Source: Isotricha intestinalis (taxonomy: Eukaryota; Ciliophora; Litostomatea; Vestibuliferida; Isotrichidae). From it: a stretch of DNA of 11,498 nt. The position numbers were made by a program, and so were the translations under genes. The notes beneath the pieces are model-generated. The model was not told the DNA's origin, searched no databases, and worked only from the letters and a program-made list of their open reading frames with translations. Location of the stretch: assembly GCA_023807065.1 (NCBI GenBank), contig JAJJLU010004575.1, positions 1 to 11,498 of the forward strand. Reading direction: 5' to 3'. Positions 1 through 8,429 of this stretch are shown piece after piece; the stretch's first letter is position 1, and every line of letters begins with the position of its first letter.

Positions 1-108
1 CAATCTAATTTCTAATTTTTCTTTATTTAAAATTCAATTTTATCATTTTAAAAATTATAATAAGTATAATTAATTTTATATTAAATGATTTAAATAAATT
101 AGAAAAAT

Positions 109-1479
109 ATGTTATTTTATTTAATTTTTTTGAAATATCTTGTAAATCAGATATTATCACTTAGTTTAATAAAAATACCATTTTCAAAAAGGGTTTATCA
201 GGATTTAATGGACAATTTATTTAATATAGATATAATAACCAATGTTTCCTTAGGAAATCCTCCCCAAAAAGTTGAATTATCTTTTTCTTTTCATTCTGAA
301 TCCATTTTAATTAAAGGTTCTCTATTTAATTCTAAATATAGTGAAAAGAAATCAATAAATTCAAAAATATTAAATATTTCAGGAAATACTTTTTATTATA
401 ATCAATATTATAAAACTGAATTTATAAATGATGATTTTATTTTTGAAACTATTGATTCGAATAATAAAATTTCAACTGTTAAACTTGAAAATTGTTTATT
501 CCAATTAATTAATACAACTTCAATTGGGAATAAAATTAATTCAGGAATTATTGGATTTCGAATTTTTAGTAATTTAGAAAAATATAATGATAATTTTATA
601 GAACAAATTTATAAATATCATACTATTAAAGATAAAAATTTTTTTATTGAATATGTAGATGATAACAATGGCTTTATTTATTTTGGTGAATTACCTCATA
701 TTTATGATAATAATGTTTATGATGAAAAATATTATTTCAGAACAGGAAATGAGTTTTTTGGAAGATGGAAAGTAAATTTAGATAAAATTATTATTAATAA
801 TAAATAAATATATGTTATTGATAAAATTTGAGGAATGTTAGATTTGAAAATTAAAGGATTAATTGATGATATTTATTTTAAATATAGTTTAAATGAAAAT
901 TTTTTTACTCAATATTTCAAGAATAATATATGCTATTCTGAAAATTATAGTTTAGATGAAAAAAATAATATTTCTATATATAAATGTACAAAAAATTTGG
1001 ATATTAAATCTTTTCCTAAAATTTCCTTTTATCAAAAAGATTTTAATTATACTTTTGAATTTAAAGGAGAAGAATTATTTATTAAAGACAAAGATAATAA
1101 TTATATTTTTTTAATCTTTTTTTATAATTCTCATAGTGGGAATTGGGTTTTAGGAGAAATATTTTTAAAAAAATATCAATTAATAATAGAATATAAATCA
1201 AAAATGATTGGATTTTATACTCAAAAAAAAGATAAAACTTTACTGAATATGAAAGAATATTTTACTTTCATTGCTTTTATGATAATGATCATTGTTATAA
1301 TAATGCTGATTCTTTTTTTAATTAAATCTAATAAAAATAAAAGGAAAATTAGAGCTAATGAATTAGAGGATAATTATGAATATCTTCCTAAAAAGAATAA
1401 AGAAAATTTTTATTTTAATTATAATAAATTTAAACAAATTTCTAAATTACTATTTATTACTGGTTTCATAAAATATTAA
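109..1479 (+). pseudogene. Membrane-anchored pepsin-like (A1) aspartic protease homologue, catalytic motifs lost, two in-frame stops
   Basis: A single frame runs from ATG 109 to TAA 1479 and is interrupted only by TAA at 805 and TGA at 829; the two halves are in the same frame. The first residues are hydrophobic, as in a signal peptide. The pepsin-type N-lobe follows, with ITNVSLGNPPQKVELSFSF in place of the usual I.lG.P.Q.....D strand. The second lobe ends with GNWVLGEIFLKKY, the hallmark WvLGd.Fl..y segment, then a strand ending IGFYTQ. A transmembrane segment (about 1261-1323) and a basic cytosolic tail follow, so the product would be a type I membrane protein. In family A1 the catalytic motifs are DTG/DSG in each lobe. 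Here the first reads FHSES and the second region reads LIDDIYFKYS, so at least one catalytic aspartate is gone. It is either a decaying gene or a pseudoenzyme with recoded or erroneous stops. Fold assignment is firm; activity is unlikely. Confidence 0.75.
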
Positions 1480-1881
1480 AAAATTTAAAAAATTTTCTTA
1501 AATATGGAATATAAATTTTTTACAAATATAATTTTTTTGTATTTCAAAATAAAATACAAATATACATTAATTATTTTATATGTAATTACGAATTATCAAT
1601 TATTAAATAATTACTATAATTAAATAATATATATAATATAAAAACAAATCTATTGAAATGTTTAAAAAAAGAAAAATTTAAATTAATAAGTATGATTAAA
1701 AAATATATTTGAATTTAATTTAAAATGAAAAATTCTAAATAAAAAACACTAATTCATTTTATAAAAAACAGAAGATTAATTTAATTTAATTATTTGATAG
1801 CAATAATTAATTCAAAGTTTTATAAATAAAACATTTTTCAATTGTAAATTATAATTAATGATAATAAAATAAAGATAAAAA
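1480..1881. other. AT-rich intergenic stretch
   Basis: No open frame of useful length and no RNA gene is visible on either strand. The stretch is nearly all A/T. The only structured element is the short inverted repeat at 1536-1560. Confidence 0.6.
1536..1560 (+). repeat. Short perfect inverted repeat downstream of the protease-like gene
   Basis: TTTGTATTT (1536-1544) and AAATACAAA (1552-1560) are exact reverse complements separated by 7 bases. The element lies about 57 bases after the stop of the protease-like gene. It could be a 3'-end or RNA-stability structure, but in DNA this AT-rich 9-bp palindromes arise often by chance. Confidence 0.3.
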
Positions 1882-2344
1882 ATGTCAAATTATTATTCTG
1901 AGACATCAAATAATTTAATTAATAATACAATATTTAAAATTCATAATCAAGAATTTAGATGGAAAGAATTAATGTGATTAAATCCTGAATATTATAAAAA
2001 ATATGGATTTAAATTCTTTAGAACCTTTTATGGAAATTTTATTATATTCAAATTTAAAAAATGAAGAAAATCAAAATATTCTATATTGTTCAATTAATTT
2101 CATTATTACAAATAACTACTGAATATTTAAGTTATTCTCAAATTAGAAGAAGAAAATAATAAATTAAAAAATCAAATGAAAGATTATAATCAAATGAAAG
2201 AATAAAATAAAAATTATGAAAAAATAATTAAAGATTATAAAAGAAGTAAGAAGATAAAGATGAATTATTAAAAACTTATCAATCAATCGTTAAAAAAGGA
2301 TAAAATTATCATAAAGAAAAACTTTAAATATCATAACTAATTTA
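1882..2344 (+). pseudogene. DZIP1-like N-terminal domain gene, decayed copy
   Basis: ATG 1882 (context AAAAAATGTC) opens a frame containing FKIHNQEFRWKELM, then TGA at 1975, then LNPEYYKK. A frame change in the A-run near 2000 leads to MDLNSLEPFMEILLYSNLKN, ILYCSIN and later a lysine/glutamate-rich helical stretch. The order F-x-W-x-x-L..., a D-x-x-x-L stretch, a gap, then a helix ending EYLSYSQ and a coiled coil matches the DZIP1-like N-terminal domain, known from centrosome and ciliary-transition-zone proteins. The DZIP1 zinc finger is not visible. Relative to its inverted sister copy (4606-4929) it carries a one-base insertion near 2100, a five-base deletion near 2139 and an 18-base tandem duplication at about 2177-2205, plus in-frame TAA codons. 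It cannot make a full protein under the standard code. Family assignment is by motif order and moderately sure. Confidence 0.55.
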
Positions 2345-2356
2345 ATTTTATAAAAA
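2018..2356 (+). repeat. Left arm of a diverged inverted duplication
   Basis: This segment reappears, reverse-complemented, at 4606-4929. Long blocks match, for example around GAATATTTAAGTTATTCTC and AAAGATTATAAAAGAAG, with scattered substitutions and a few indels. The two arms enclose the intact membrane-protein gene at 2551-4107. The outer boundary is near TTAGAACC (2018) and the inner boundary near TTTTATAAAAA (2356). Confidence 0.9.
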
Positions 2357-2550
2357 ATTACTTTTACCATAAATAATTGTTATTTAGATTTATTACTTAA
2401 TTATAATATGAACATTTTGAACTTTGAACAAATCTTCAAAATAATATTTATTTATAATGTAGGTTTAATAAGAATAATCTTTTTTCATGTTTATTTTTAA
2501 TATTAATAAAATCCATAACCTAAATTTCTATATACATTTAATATTTTAAT
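2357..2550. other. Short AT-rich spacer, 3' side of the membrane-protein gene
   Basis: Nothing coding is supported. On the minus strand the reading frame after the TAG of the membrane-protein gene stays open for only about 16 more codons before TAA, so a readthrough extension is possible but unsupported. Confidence 0.4.
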
Positions 2551-4107
2551 CTATTGAATTGTATATTTTCTTTGTGGGAAAAAACTTTGATTCATTTTAG
2601 ATAAAAATATTCGATTTTTTGAATTATTTCTAAAAACATCAAATTTATATAATCTTTCAATTATTGGGATTAAAACTTCTAGACTTATATTTTTATATAT
2701 AAATTTTTTATATAAAATAAGAAATGAAAATTTATTATATTTTTCCATTAAACAAAAAGGAAAAATATATTCAATTAAAGAAATTTTTAATTTTTTTTCT
2801 AACAAAGTTGGATTATTTTTTTTTTTTAATTCTTCTTCATTTGTAGTATTATTTATAAGTTTCATATTAAATCTTGAAGTTCTTGAAATTTGTATTTTAT
2901 TTTGACTACTATTATCATTAATAAAATTATTAATTTTCTCTTTTCTATAATCATTTGGTATTTTATTAATAATATTAGAATTATGATTACTTTTGAAATG
3001 TTTTTGTTCAGAAATAGAAATAATTTTATTAATTATATCAAGTAAAAATATTTTTTCAGAAAAAAAATCAGAAATTATTTGACAAATAACTAAAATAACT
3101 CTAATCCAACCTCCAATATTACCTAAAGAATCTTGAATTTTAGGATAAGATCTTTCAATTCTAATAAATTTATTATCACTAACAATAGAAATTTCAATAA
3201 ATGTTTTATTAGAATAATAACTTTGATCTTCTTCATCAACAAAATCAATTAGAGTTTTTTCATATTCAAAAAATTCATATTTTTCATTAAATTCAAAAAC
3301 ATATCCATTATCACTTATATATTCTCCTGGAAGAAAATAATAATAATATCTTTTAACTGAATTAGAAACAACTGAAAAAAATTCTGATCTTAAATGTTTT
3401 CTTACTGGATTTATTTTATTATGATGGTCTAAATCTTCATTTATATAATATATATAAATATATAAATTTTCGATAAATTCATCTAATTCTTCTTTTGAAA
3501 CACAATTATTATTATATGTTTTATTTTCACATTTAACCAAATGAATTTCTAACATATCAAAACCATTTATTGTATCACCATATCTTCCTCCAAAAGTTAA
3601 ATTTTGACCAGGAACAATGCATAAAAAATTTTCAAATTCTATCTCTTTTATCATATTAATTATTTCTGAATCATTATTAAAATGTTTATTTAAATTACAT
3701 TTTTCTAATTTAATTCCTTTTGATTCTCTTCTTAGAATAGTAAATCCAAATTCATCTTTTTCTGAATAATGATCATTTTTATCTAAAAAAATTGATAAAT
3801 ATTTTGATTCTATGCTAATTGCATTTCCATTCTTAAATAATCCAAACAAAATTGGGACATTAGAAAAATTTATTATTTTTTTTTCATAAACATATTCAGA
3901 GCTTTGGATTATTGAAAATTGATTTCTTGAAAAATTGTTAATTAAAAATAATATAATAACAAATATTACTGTTATTATTGTTAATATACTTAAACTTATT
4001 CCACATAAAGTATTAAATTCATAATGAGCTTTATATCTTAAAGGAAATAAAAGACCGTATAAATCTATTTTATTAAGGATATTTCTAAATTTGAATTTTT
4101 TTGACAT
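2551..4107 (-). CDS. Two-segment transmembrane protein of a ciliate-expanded family, function unknown
   Basis: This is the clearest intact gene: 518 codons, ATG at 4107 in context TATAAATGTC, ending in TAG. A short basic N-terminus with IDLYGLLFPLRYKAH precedes transmembrane segment 1 (about residues 37-58). A large hydrophilic region with several cysteines, probably extracytosolic, spans about residues 60-325. The stretch ERSYPKIQDSLGNIGGW leads into a second hydrophobic segment (about 335-350). A basic, asparagine-rich C-terminal region of about 160 residues ends with a helical element (LEVLIPIIERLYKFDVFR). The N-terminal 'KID.YG' box before the first membrane segment, the 'Y.k.QD.l.niGG' box before the second, and the terminal helix are the layout of a large uncharacterised ciliate membrane-protein family. 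No enzyme motif is visible. All 12 glutamines are CAA/CAG. The gene sits inside the inverted duplication (2018-2356 / 4606-4929). Confidence 0.88.
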   Translation of the reverse strand: MSKKFKFRNILNKIDLYGLLFPLRYKAHYEFNTLCGISLSILTIITVIFVIILFLINNFSRNQFSIIQSSEYVYEKKIINFSNVPILFGLFKNGNAISIESKYLSIFLDKNDHYSEKDEFGFTILRRESKGIKLEKCNLNKHFNNDSEIINMIKEIEFENFLCIVPGQNLTFGGRYGDTINGFDMLEIHLVKCENKTYNNNCVSKEELDEFIENLYIYIYYINEDLDHHNKINPVRKHLRSEFFSVVSNSVKRYYYYFLPGEYISDNGYVFEFNEKYEFFEYEKTLIDFVDEEDQSYYSNKTFIEISIVSDNKFIRIERSYPKIQDSLGNIGGWIRVILVICQIISDFFSEKIFLLDIINKIISISEQKHFKSNHNSNIINKIPNDYRKEKINNFINDNSSQNKIQISRTSRFNMKLINNTTNEEELKKKNNPTLLEKKLKISLIEYIFPFCLMEKYNKFSFLILYKKFIYKNISLEVLIPIIERLYKFDVFRNNSKNRIFLSKMNQSFFPQRKYTIQ

Positions 4108-4605
4108 TTATAATAAAAAAAATTTTAGAGATAGATTAAAATTTTTATGAAAGTATCATTAAATAATTTTAAAATAAATTTTGTATAAATATTTTTTTAA
4201 TTTTTATAGAAATATTATCAATATTATGTAATAAATGTTAAAATTAATTTATTATTTTATTTGATATAAGTCAGCAATCATTCTAAAAATAATTACAAAA
4301 ATATTTTAAATAAATTAAAAAGTGACTTCATTTTCATAATTAATATCTTATAAAATCTTAATTTAGTAAAATTTTAATTGGATATTCCAGAATAAAAACT
4401 GAAAATTATCATAGATTATTTATTAAAAATATTTATTATTTAAAAAATTTTTAATAAATAAAAATTAATTATTAAATTTCAAGTTCTATATATGAAAATT
4501 GAATTTATTAAAATCAAAATTGATTGAAATATAATTTAATAATGTTATTTTAAATAAAAAGCAATAAATGAGAAATAAAAAAAATATTATCATTAAATAT
4601 ATTTA
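4108..4605. other. AT-rich intergenic stretch upstream of the membrane-protein gene
   Basis: No coding frame or RNA gene is supported. It should contain the promoter of the minus-strand gene starting at 4107, but no recognisable core element stands out. A 12-bp inverted repeat (4419-4430 and 4447-4458) is present and consists only of A/T. Confidence 0.5.
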
Positions 4606-4929
4606 TTTTTATAAAATGAAATTAGTTATGATATTTAAAGTTTTTCTTTATGATAATTTTGTTCGTTTTTAACAATTGATTGATAAGTTTTTAATAATTC
4701 ATCTTAATCTTCTTACTTCTTTTATAATCTTTAATTATTTTTTCATAATTTTTATTTTATTCTTTCATTTGATTTTTTAATTTATTATTTTCTTCTTTTA
4801 ATTTATTTTGAGAATAACTTAAATATTCAGTAGTTATTTGTAATAATAAATTAATTGAACAATATATAAGATTTTTATATTCTTCATTTTTTAAATTTGA
4901 ATATAATAAATTTTCGACAAAAGGTTCAA
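4606..4929 (-). repeat. Right arm of the inverted duplication
   Basis: Reverse complement of 2018-2356. Similarity begins at TTGAACC, immediately where the DUF229-like coding similarity ends (about 4930), and stops near 4606. It lacks the 18-base tandem duplication and the one-base insertion found in the left arm, so it is the less damaged copy. Confidence 0.9.
4632..4929 (-). pseudogene. DZIP1-like domain fragment, 5'-truncated copy
   Basis: Read on the minus strand, the segment gives EPFVENLLYSNLKNEE, then LIYCSINLLLQITTEYLSYS and a lysine/glutamate coiled coil KLKEENNKLKNQMKE, ending at TAA 4757-4759; a further in-phase KNYEKIIKDYKRSKK follows. About 56 codons are open, more than in the left copy, and this copy preserves the LLQ..TEYL.YSQ helix of the domain. 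The first 40 or so residues present in the left copy (FRWKEL...) are missing and are replaced by the end of the DUF229-like gene in the same orientation. It has no start codon of its own and is a fragment. Confidence 0.55.
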
Positions 4930-5560
4930 TCATCAATATCTAAAGCGAAATATAATCCTGGTGAATGATTACAATGATCTGATAAAAATATTATATCAGT
5001 ATTATCATATAATCCTTTTAAATAATCATCATTAAGAAAATTATATAAAGGTTCATCTAAATATTTAATAACTTCACCAGTTCCTTCATGAGCATCAATA
5101 AAATCGAATCTAAAATGTTTTCTATTATATTTATACCATAATTGATTAGAATATTCGAAATTATATTCATAAGAATCTTTTCCACATAAGCATTTTATAA
5201 TATAAGAAAAAACTCCTCTTTCTAAAGGCCAAATCTAGTAGGCTCAAAATAAAAGGTCACAAAATAAGGATTGATTAGTAATTCTTTTTTGTTCTGTTCA
5301 AAAAACTTCTCTTAACATATTGACATTGATTGACTGTTACATATCCATTTTCTTTAAGATATTTTATAATTGAAATTCCATTTCCTTTTAGCAATGATTG
5401 ACCATAAAACATCCGCTAACCATTTATTTGAGTCGATGAATCGAAATTTTGATATTTAAAAATTTGGTAACTTTTATATTTAGTTAATGGATTATCTAAC
5501 ATAAATTCTTCTAAAAATTTTTGAGTCTTTTTAAATTTCTTTTAAAATAAGCTTCTAATA
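4930..5560 (-). pseudogene. DUF229 (alkaline-phosphatase/sulfatase superfamily) gene, frameshifted and truncated
   Basis: Family landmarks occur in the right order on the minus strand but in several frames: FKKTQKFLEEF, SYQIFKYQNFDSSTQING, LLKGNGISIIKYLKENGYVT, then after breaks CDLLF, PLERGVFSYIIKCLCGKDSY, FIDAHEGTGEVIKYLDEPL and DNTDIIFLSDHCNHSPGLYF. The HEGTGEVIKYLDE and SDHxxHxPG boxes are diagnostic of the DUF229 group, metal-dependent alkaline-phosphatase-fold proteins whose substrates are mostly unknown. The usual glycine of SDHG is cysteine here. At least two frame changes and in-frame TAG/TGA codons interrupt it, and the C-terminus is cut off at about 4930, where the DZIP1-like fragment begins. 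Weak coding-like sequence (FINEESKFLKKTGITSFNYF) may extend the 5' side to about 5735. Family call is strong; the gene is broken. Confidence 0.85.
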
Positions 5561-5843
5561 TTAATTAATTAAGAATATTTAAATAATAATAATATTTAAA
5601 AAAAAACCATATTAAGAAACGAATTTTTCCAATAATCTTTTTATATAATAAAAATAATTAAATGAGGTAATTCCAGTTTTTTTAAGAAATTTTGATTCTT
5701 CATTTATAAATTTAATTTTATTAACATATAATATATATATCTTTATTTTTTTATAAAAAAGAGTATATGTTATTATTTATCATAGTTATTATATTTAAAT
5801 TTATTTATATTTTTAATAATTTATTTATCAATATTTTTCATCT

Positions 5844-6460
5844 ATGGAAAATATTACTAATTCAGAATTGAAAAAAAAATAGAGGAAAAAAAGTCAAACA
5901 TAAAAATTATTATAAAAATTAATAACTTGATTGAAGATATATTTGAATATTCAAATAATTTAAATCAACATATTCCAAAATTTAAGGAAAATTCTAATAT
6001 AAATATTTAAAAATTGTTTTTATTTATAAAAGAATCTCTAGATTATAATTCAATATATTTTAATTTGAAATTTTTGAAAAATATTTTTGAAAAATTAAAT
6101 GAAATAATTGAATTTTTTCAAAAAAATGCAATATATAATAAAGAAGAAGATCAAGAATTTGGAATGATTGGTATTTTAATTGATTTAAATATAAAAAAAA
6201 GTAATTTAGATATTCATGAAATTTTAAAAGATCTTTTTATTTTATTCCAAATAAATGTTGATTTATATAAAGATGAAGTTTATTTTGTTTTTCAAAAATT
6301 AGGAAAAGAATATCATTGGGAAGAAAAAATAATTCAAGATTATACTAATTTTATTAAATATATTGATTTATTAATTTTTTTATTTACTGGAAAAGACTAT
6401 TGTAGTTCATTTAAAAGGGAAAACAATCAATTAGAAAAAAAGTATCTACTTTTCCTTTAA
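5844..6460 (+). pseudogene. Hypothetical helical protein, frame broken twice
   Basis: ATG 5844 opens MENITNSELKKK and meets TAG at 5880 in an A9 run. Shifting by one base gives IEEKKSNIKIIIKINNLIED, continuing to TAA at 6008. The same frame then stays open from 6011 to TAA 6458-6460 and encodes FIKESLDYNSIYFNLKFLKN, DEVYFVFQKLGKEYHWEEK and YIDLLIFLFTGKDYC. Composition and helix periodicity are protein-like throughout. After another A7 run (6435-6441) a second frame stays open (VSTFPLRNIISTSGDESI...) into the 3' end of the convergent gene, so the protein may once have continued. I do not recognise the family. TTG at 6014 is not a believable eukaryotic start; the natural start is 5844. Confidence 0.5.
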
Positions 6461-6551
6461 GAAATATTATTTCTACTTCTGGAGATGAATCAATAATAAT
6501 TTATGATATTTTTTTTATAGAATTAATTGGAATTATGTTTATTTATTTATT

Positions 6552-7889
6552 TTACTTTTTTACCATAGGGGCAGAATATGACTCTATTATATTAAATGTA
6601 TCTCTTTTAATATATACTCCATTATTCATTGATTTCATAGTTGAATGAATTTTTGTTTCACTATAATTATTTAATTCTATTGGATATTCTTTTAAAAATG
6701 AAATAAGAAAATCAGATTTAACTTGAAATAACTCAGGTTCAAATTCTAAACCTAAATTATTTTGAAATTCATTTAAAGAATTAAGGTTCTCACCATTTAA
6801 AATAACTAAAATATCATTAAAACCTATATCACCAAATATCCTTCCAAAAAAAATTTGTTCAAAATAAAGTCCTCCATCATTTGTATTAAAATTATTTCCT
6901 TTTTTTGGGGAAGTATAAGATATTTTTCTATCAGACAAAATATGCATATATCCATATAATAAATGGATAATCAATTCATGAAGAATAGTTATCATTTTCA
7001 TTCCTGCATTAAATAAAAAAATAATATTTTTTAATTCAGAATAATCTTTTAAACTTTCAGGTTTATTATAACCTTTTATTAAAATTCGTAATCCTGTAAT
7101 ACAAGAAATAAGAAGATCCTTATTAGTATATCCTGAACCACAAAATTCAAATAAAGGAATTGATTTTAAATATTTAGAATTTAAAAAATTATCTATGATT
7201 TCATCATTTTCTATTAATTTAATTATATTTTCATATAAATTATTTTTTTTTAGAGCTTCTTTAATACATTCTGATTTAATGAATAACTTAACATAAGAAA
7301 TAAATTTTTTAAAAAGATTATCTTTAATATTTAAAAAGTTTTCATTTGAATCTTTAAAATATTGTAAACTTACATTCCTTAATAATAAGATTTCTAAAGG
7401 AATAGAAGAATTATTTTTATAATCCTCAATTAAATTTTCAATAATATAATTTTTACCTTCAAATTTTATATTATATAATTTATTGTATATTAAAAAATTG
7501 TTCTCATCAATTTTTTTAATTCCTGATGTGTTTGGAAATTTTGTTTTTGTATTGAATTTTATTAATTCTTCTGAATTATTTAAAACTTTTAATTCATTTA
7601 AAGGATCTATTTCCTTTTCAAAAAAATTTATAATAAAAATCGATTCATTATCTGATAATCTATAAGCTATCTCAGTAAGATAAAGTAAAAAAACAAATAT
7701 TTTCAAATTAAACTCATATTCATCTGGTTTAACTTCACTAAAAATTTTTTCCATTTTTGGGATTATTTCTTCAAAAAGTTTAATTCCACTTTTCACATTT
7801 TCATATTTTTTTTTAAAAATATTTATCTGTTTAATTTCATTTTGTTCTAAATTTTTTATTTTTTTTAAAATATACTTTCTGATTTTCAT
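6552..7889 (-). CDS. Uncharacterised 445-residue protein with an HEXXXH motif (possible metallopeptidase-like fold)
   Basis: An uninterrupted frame of 445 codons, rich in charged residues and predicted mostly helical in the first 300 residues. Around residues 300-312 is the segment KMITILHELIIHLLYGYMH. HELIIH is HEXXXH, one residue longer than the usual zinc-binding HEXXH; the six-residue spacing is known in dipeptidyl peptidase III (HELLGH), but nothing else here resembles that enzyme. A glycine/acidic patch follows (DGGLYFEQIFFGRIFGD), where a downstream glutamate could serve as a further ligand. No signal peptide is evident. The apparent start at 7889 may be internal: coding similarity in other frames extends upstream to about 8429, and the frame join lies in an A-run just after this ATG. 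All six glutamines use CAA/CAG. It converges on the broken plus-strand gene ending at 6460. Confidence 0.6.
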   Translation of the reverse strand: MKIRKYILKKIKNLEQNEIKQINIFKKKYENVKSGIKLFEEIIPKMEKIFSEVKPDEYEFNLKIFVFLLYLTEIAYRLSDNESIFIINFFEKEIDPLNELKVLNNSEELIKFNTKTKFPNTSGIKKIDENNFLIYNKLYNIKFEGKNYIIENLIEDYKNNSSIPLEILLLRNVSLQYFKDSNENFLNIKDNLFKKFISYVKLFIKSECIKEALKKNNLYENIIKLIENDEIIDNFLNSKYLKSIPLFEFCGSGYTNKDLLISCITGLRILIKGYNKPESLKDYSELKNIIFLFNAGMKMITILHELIIHLLYGYMHILSDRKISYTSPKKGNNFNTNDGGLYFEQIFFGRIFGDIGFNDILVILNGENLNSLNEFQNNLGLEFEPELFQVKSDFLISFLKEYPIELNNYSETKIHSTMKSMNNGVYIKRDTFNIIESYSAPMVKK

Positions 7890-8429
7890 TTAAGAATACA
7901 TCATAATTTGCAAAAAAATGTATATAATAATTTAACTTTATTCTTTCTGTTCCTTCAATTAGAGGCATATTATACATTAAAGGTTTTATATTTTTTTATT
8001 CTATTTCAAATTTTTGAGGTTCTTTTAAATATAAGTTTAATAATTCAAAAATTTTTTTGATGGATTTTCTTGTTTTTTGCCAGTTAATTTAAAATAAACA
8101 TGTTCTGATAAAGTCGGAATAAGTTGATAATAATTATTATTATAAGTTTTTTCATTTATATCATTTTTCATCAATTCTTGAATTTGCAAAAATTCGTAAT
8201 TATATTTAGTATTAATTTCAATTAAATCTACAATTTCATTTGTTTTCTTCCATTTTAATTCATTATTTTGAAATTTAGTTTGAGCTTCATATTCAATAAA
8301 TAATCTTTCAGCTTGATCAAATTTATTTTTTATTAAATCAAAATTTTTTTCTTTATTATCATAATGAAATATTATTTTTTAGTGTCTGATTTCTTTTTGT
8401 TTTTTTTTCAAGCATTATAGTTCAGTCAT
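7890..8429 (-). pseudogene. Frameshifted 5' extension of the HEXXXH protein gene
   Basis: The minus strand encodes about 180 residues of convincing protein in two frames. NKFDQAERLFIEYEAQTKFQ, then QLIPTLSEHVYFKLTGKKQE, end at TAA 8037-8039. A one-base shift in the A7 run near 8050 gives IFELLNLYLKEPQKFEIE, then TAA at 7996-7998, then NIKPLMYNMPLIEGTERIKL, HFFANYDVFLNENQKVYFKK, which runs into the first codons of the 445-residue frame. Possible starts are ATG 8429 (stopped after four codons) and ATG 8415. The whole 6552-8429 unit would be one protein of about 620 residues if the breaks were repaired. Whether they are real mutations or sequence errors cannot be told here. Confidence 0.5.

Noticed and set aside
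814..832. A 19-nt GT...AG segment in the broken part of the aspartic-protease-like gene, which might be a tiny ciliate intron
   Set aside because: Removing it eliminates the TGA at 829 but not the TAA at 805, and 19 is not a multiple of three, so the downstream frame that encodes the second lobe would be lost. Longer GT-AG choices from 772 also fail to keep the frame.
4419..4458. 12-bp inverted repeat with a 16-base loop
   Set aside because: It is made only of A and T; palindromes like this are expected by chance at this composition.
6442..6646. Plus-strand frame STSGDESIIIYD resembling a WD-repeat
   Set aside because: Only one short match, and the frame soon runs antisense to the 445-residue gene; not enough for a domain call.
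7483..7665. Plus-strand 60-codon open frame
   Set aside because: It lies wholly antisense within the intact 445-residue gene and has no family features; it is a shadow of that gene.
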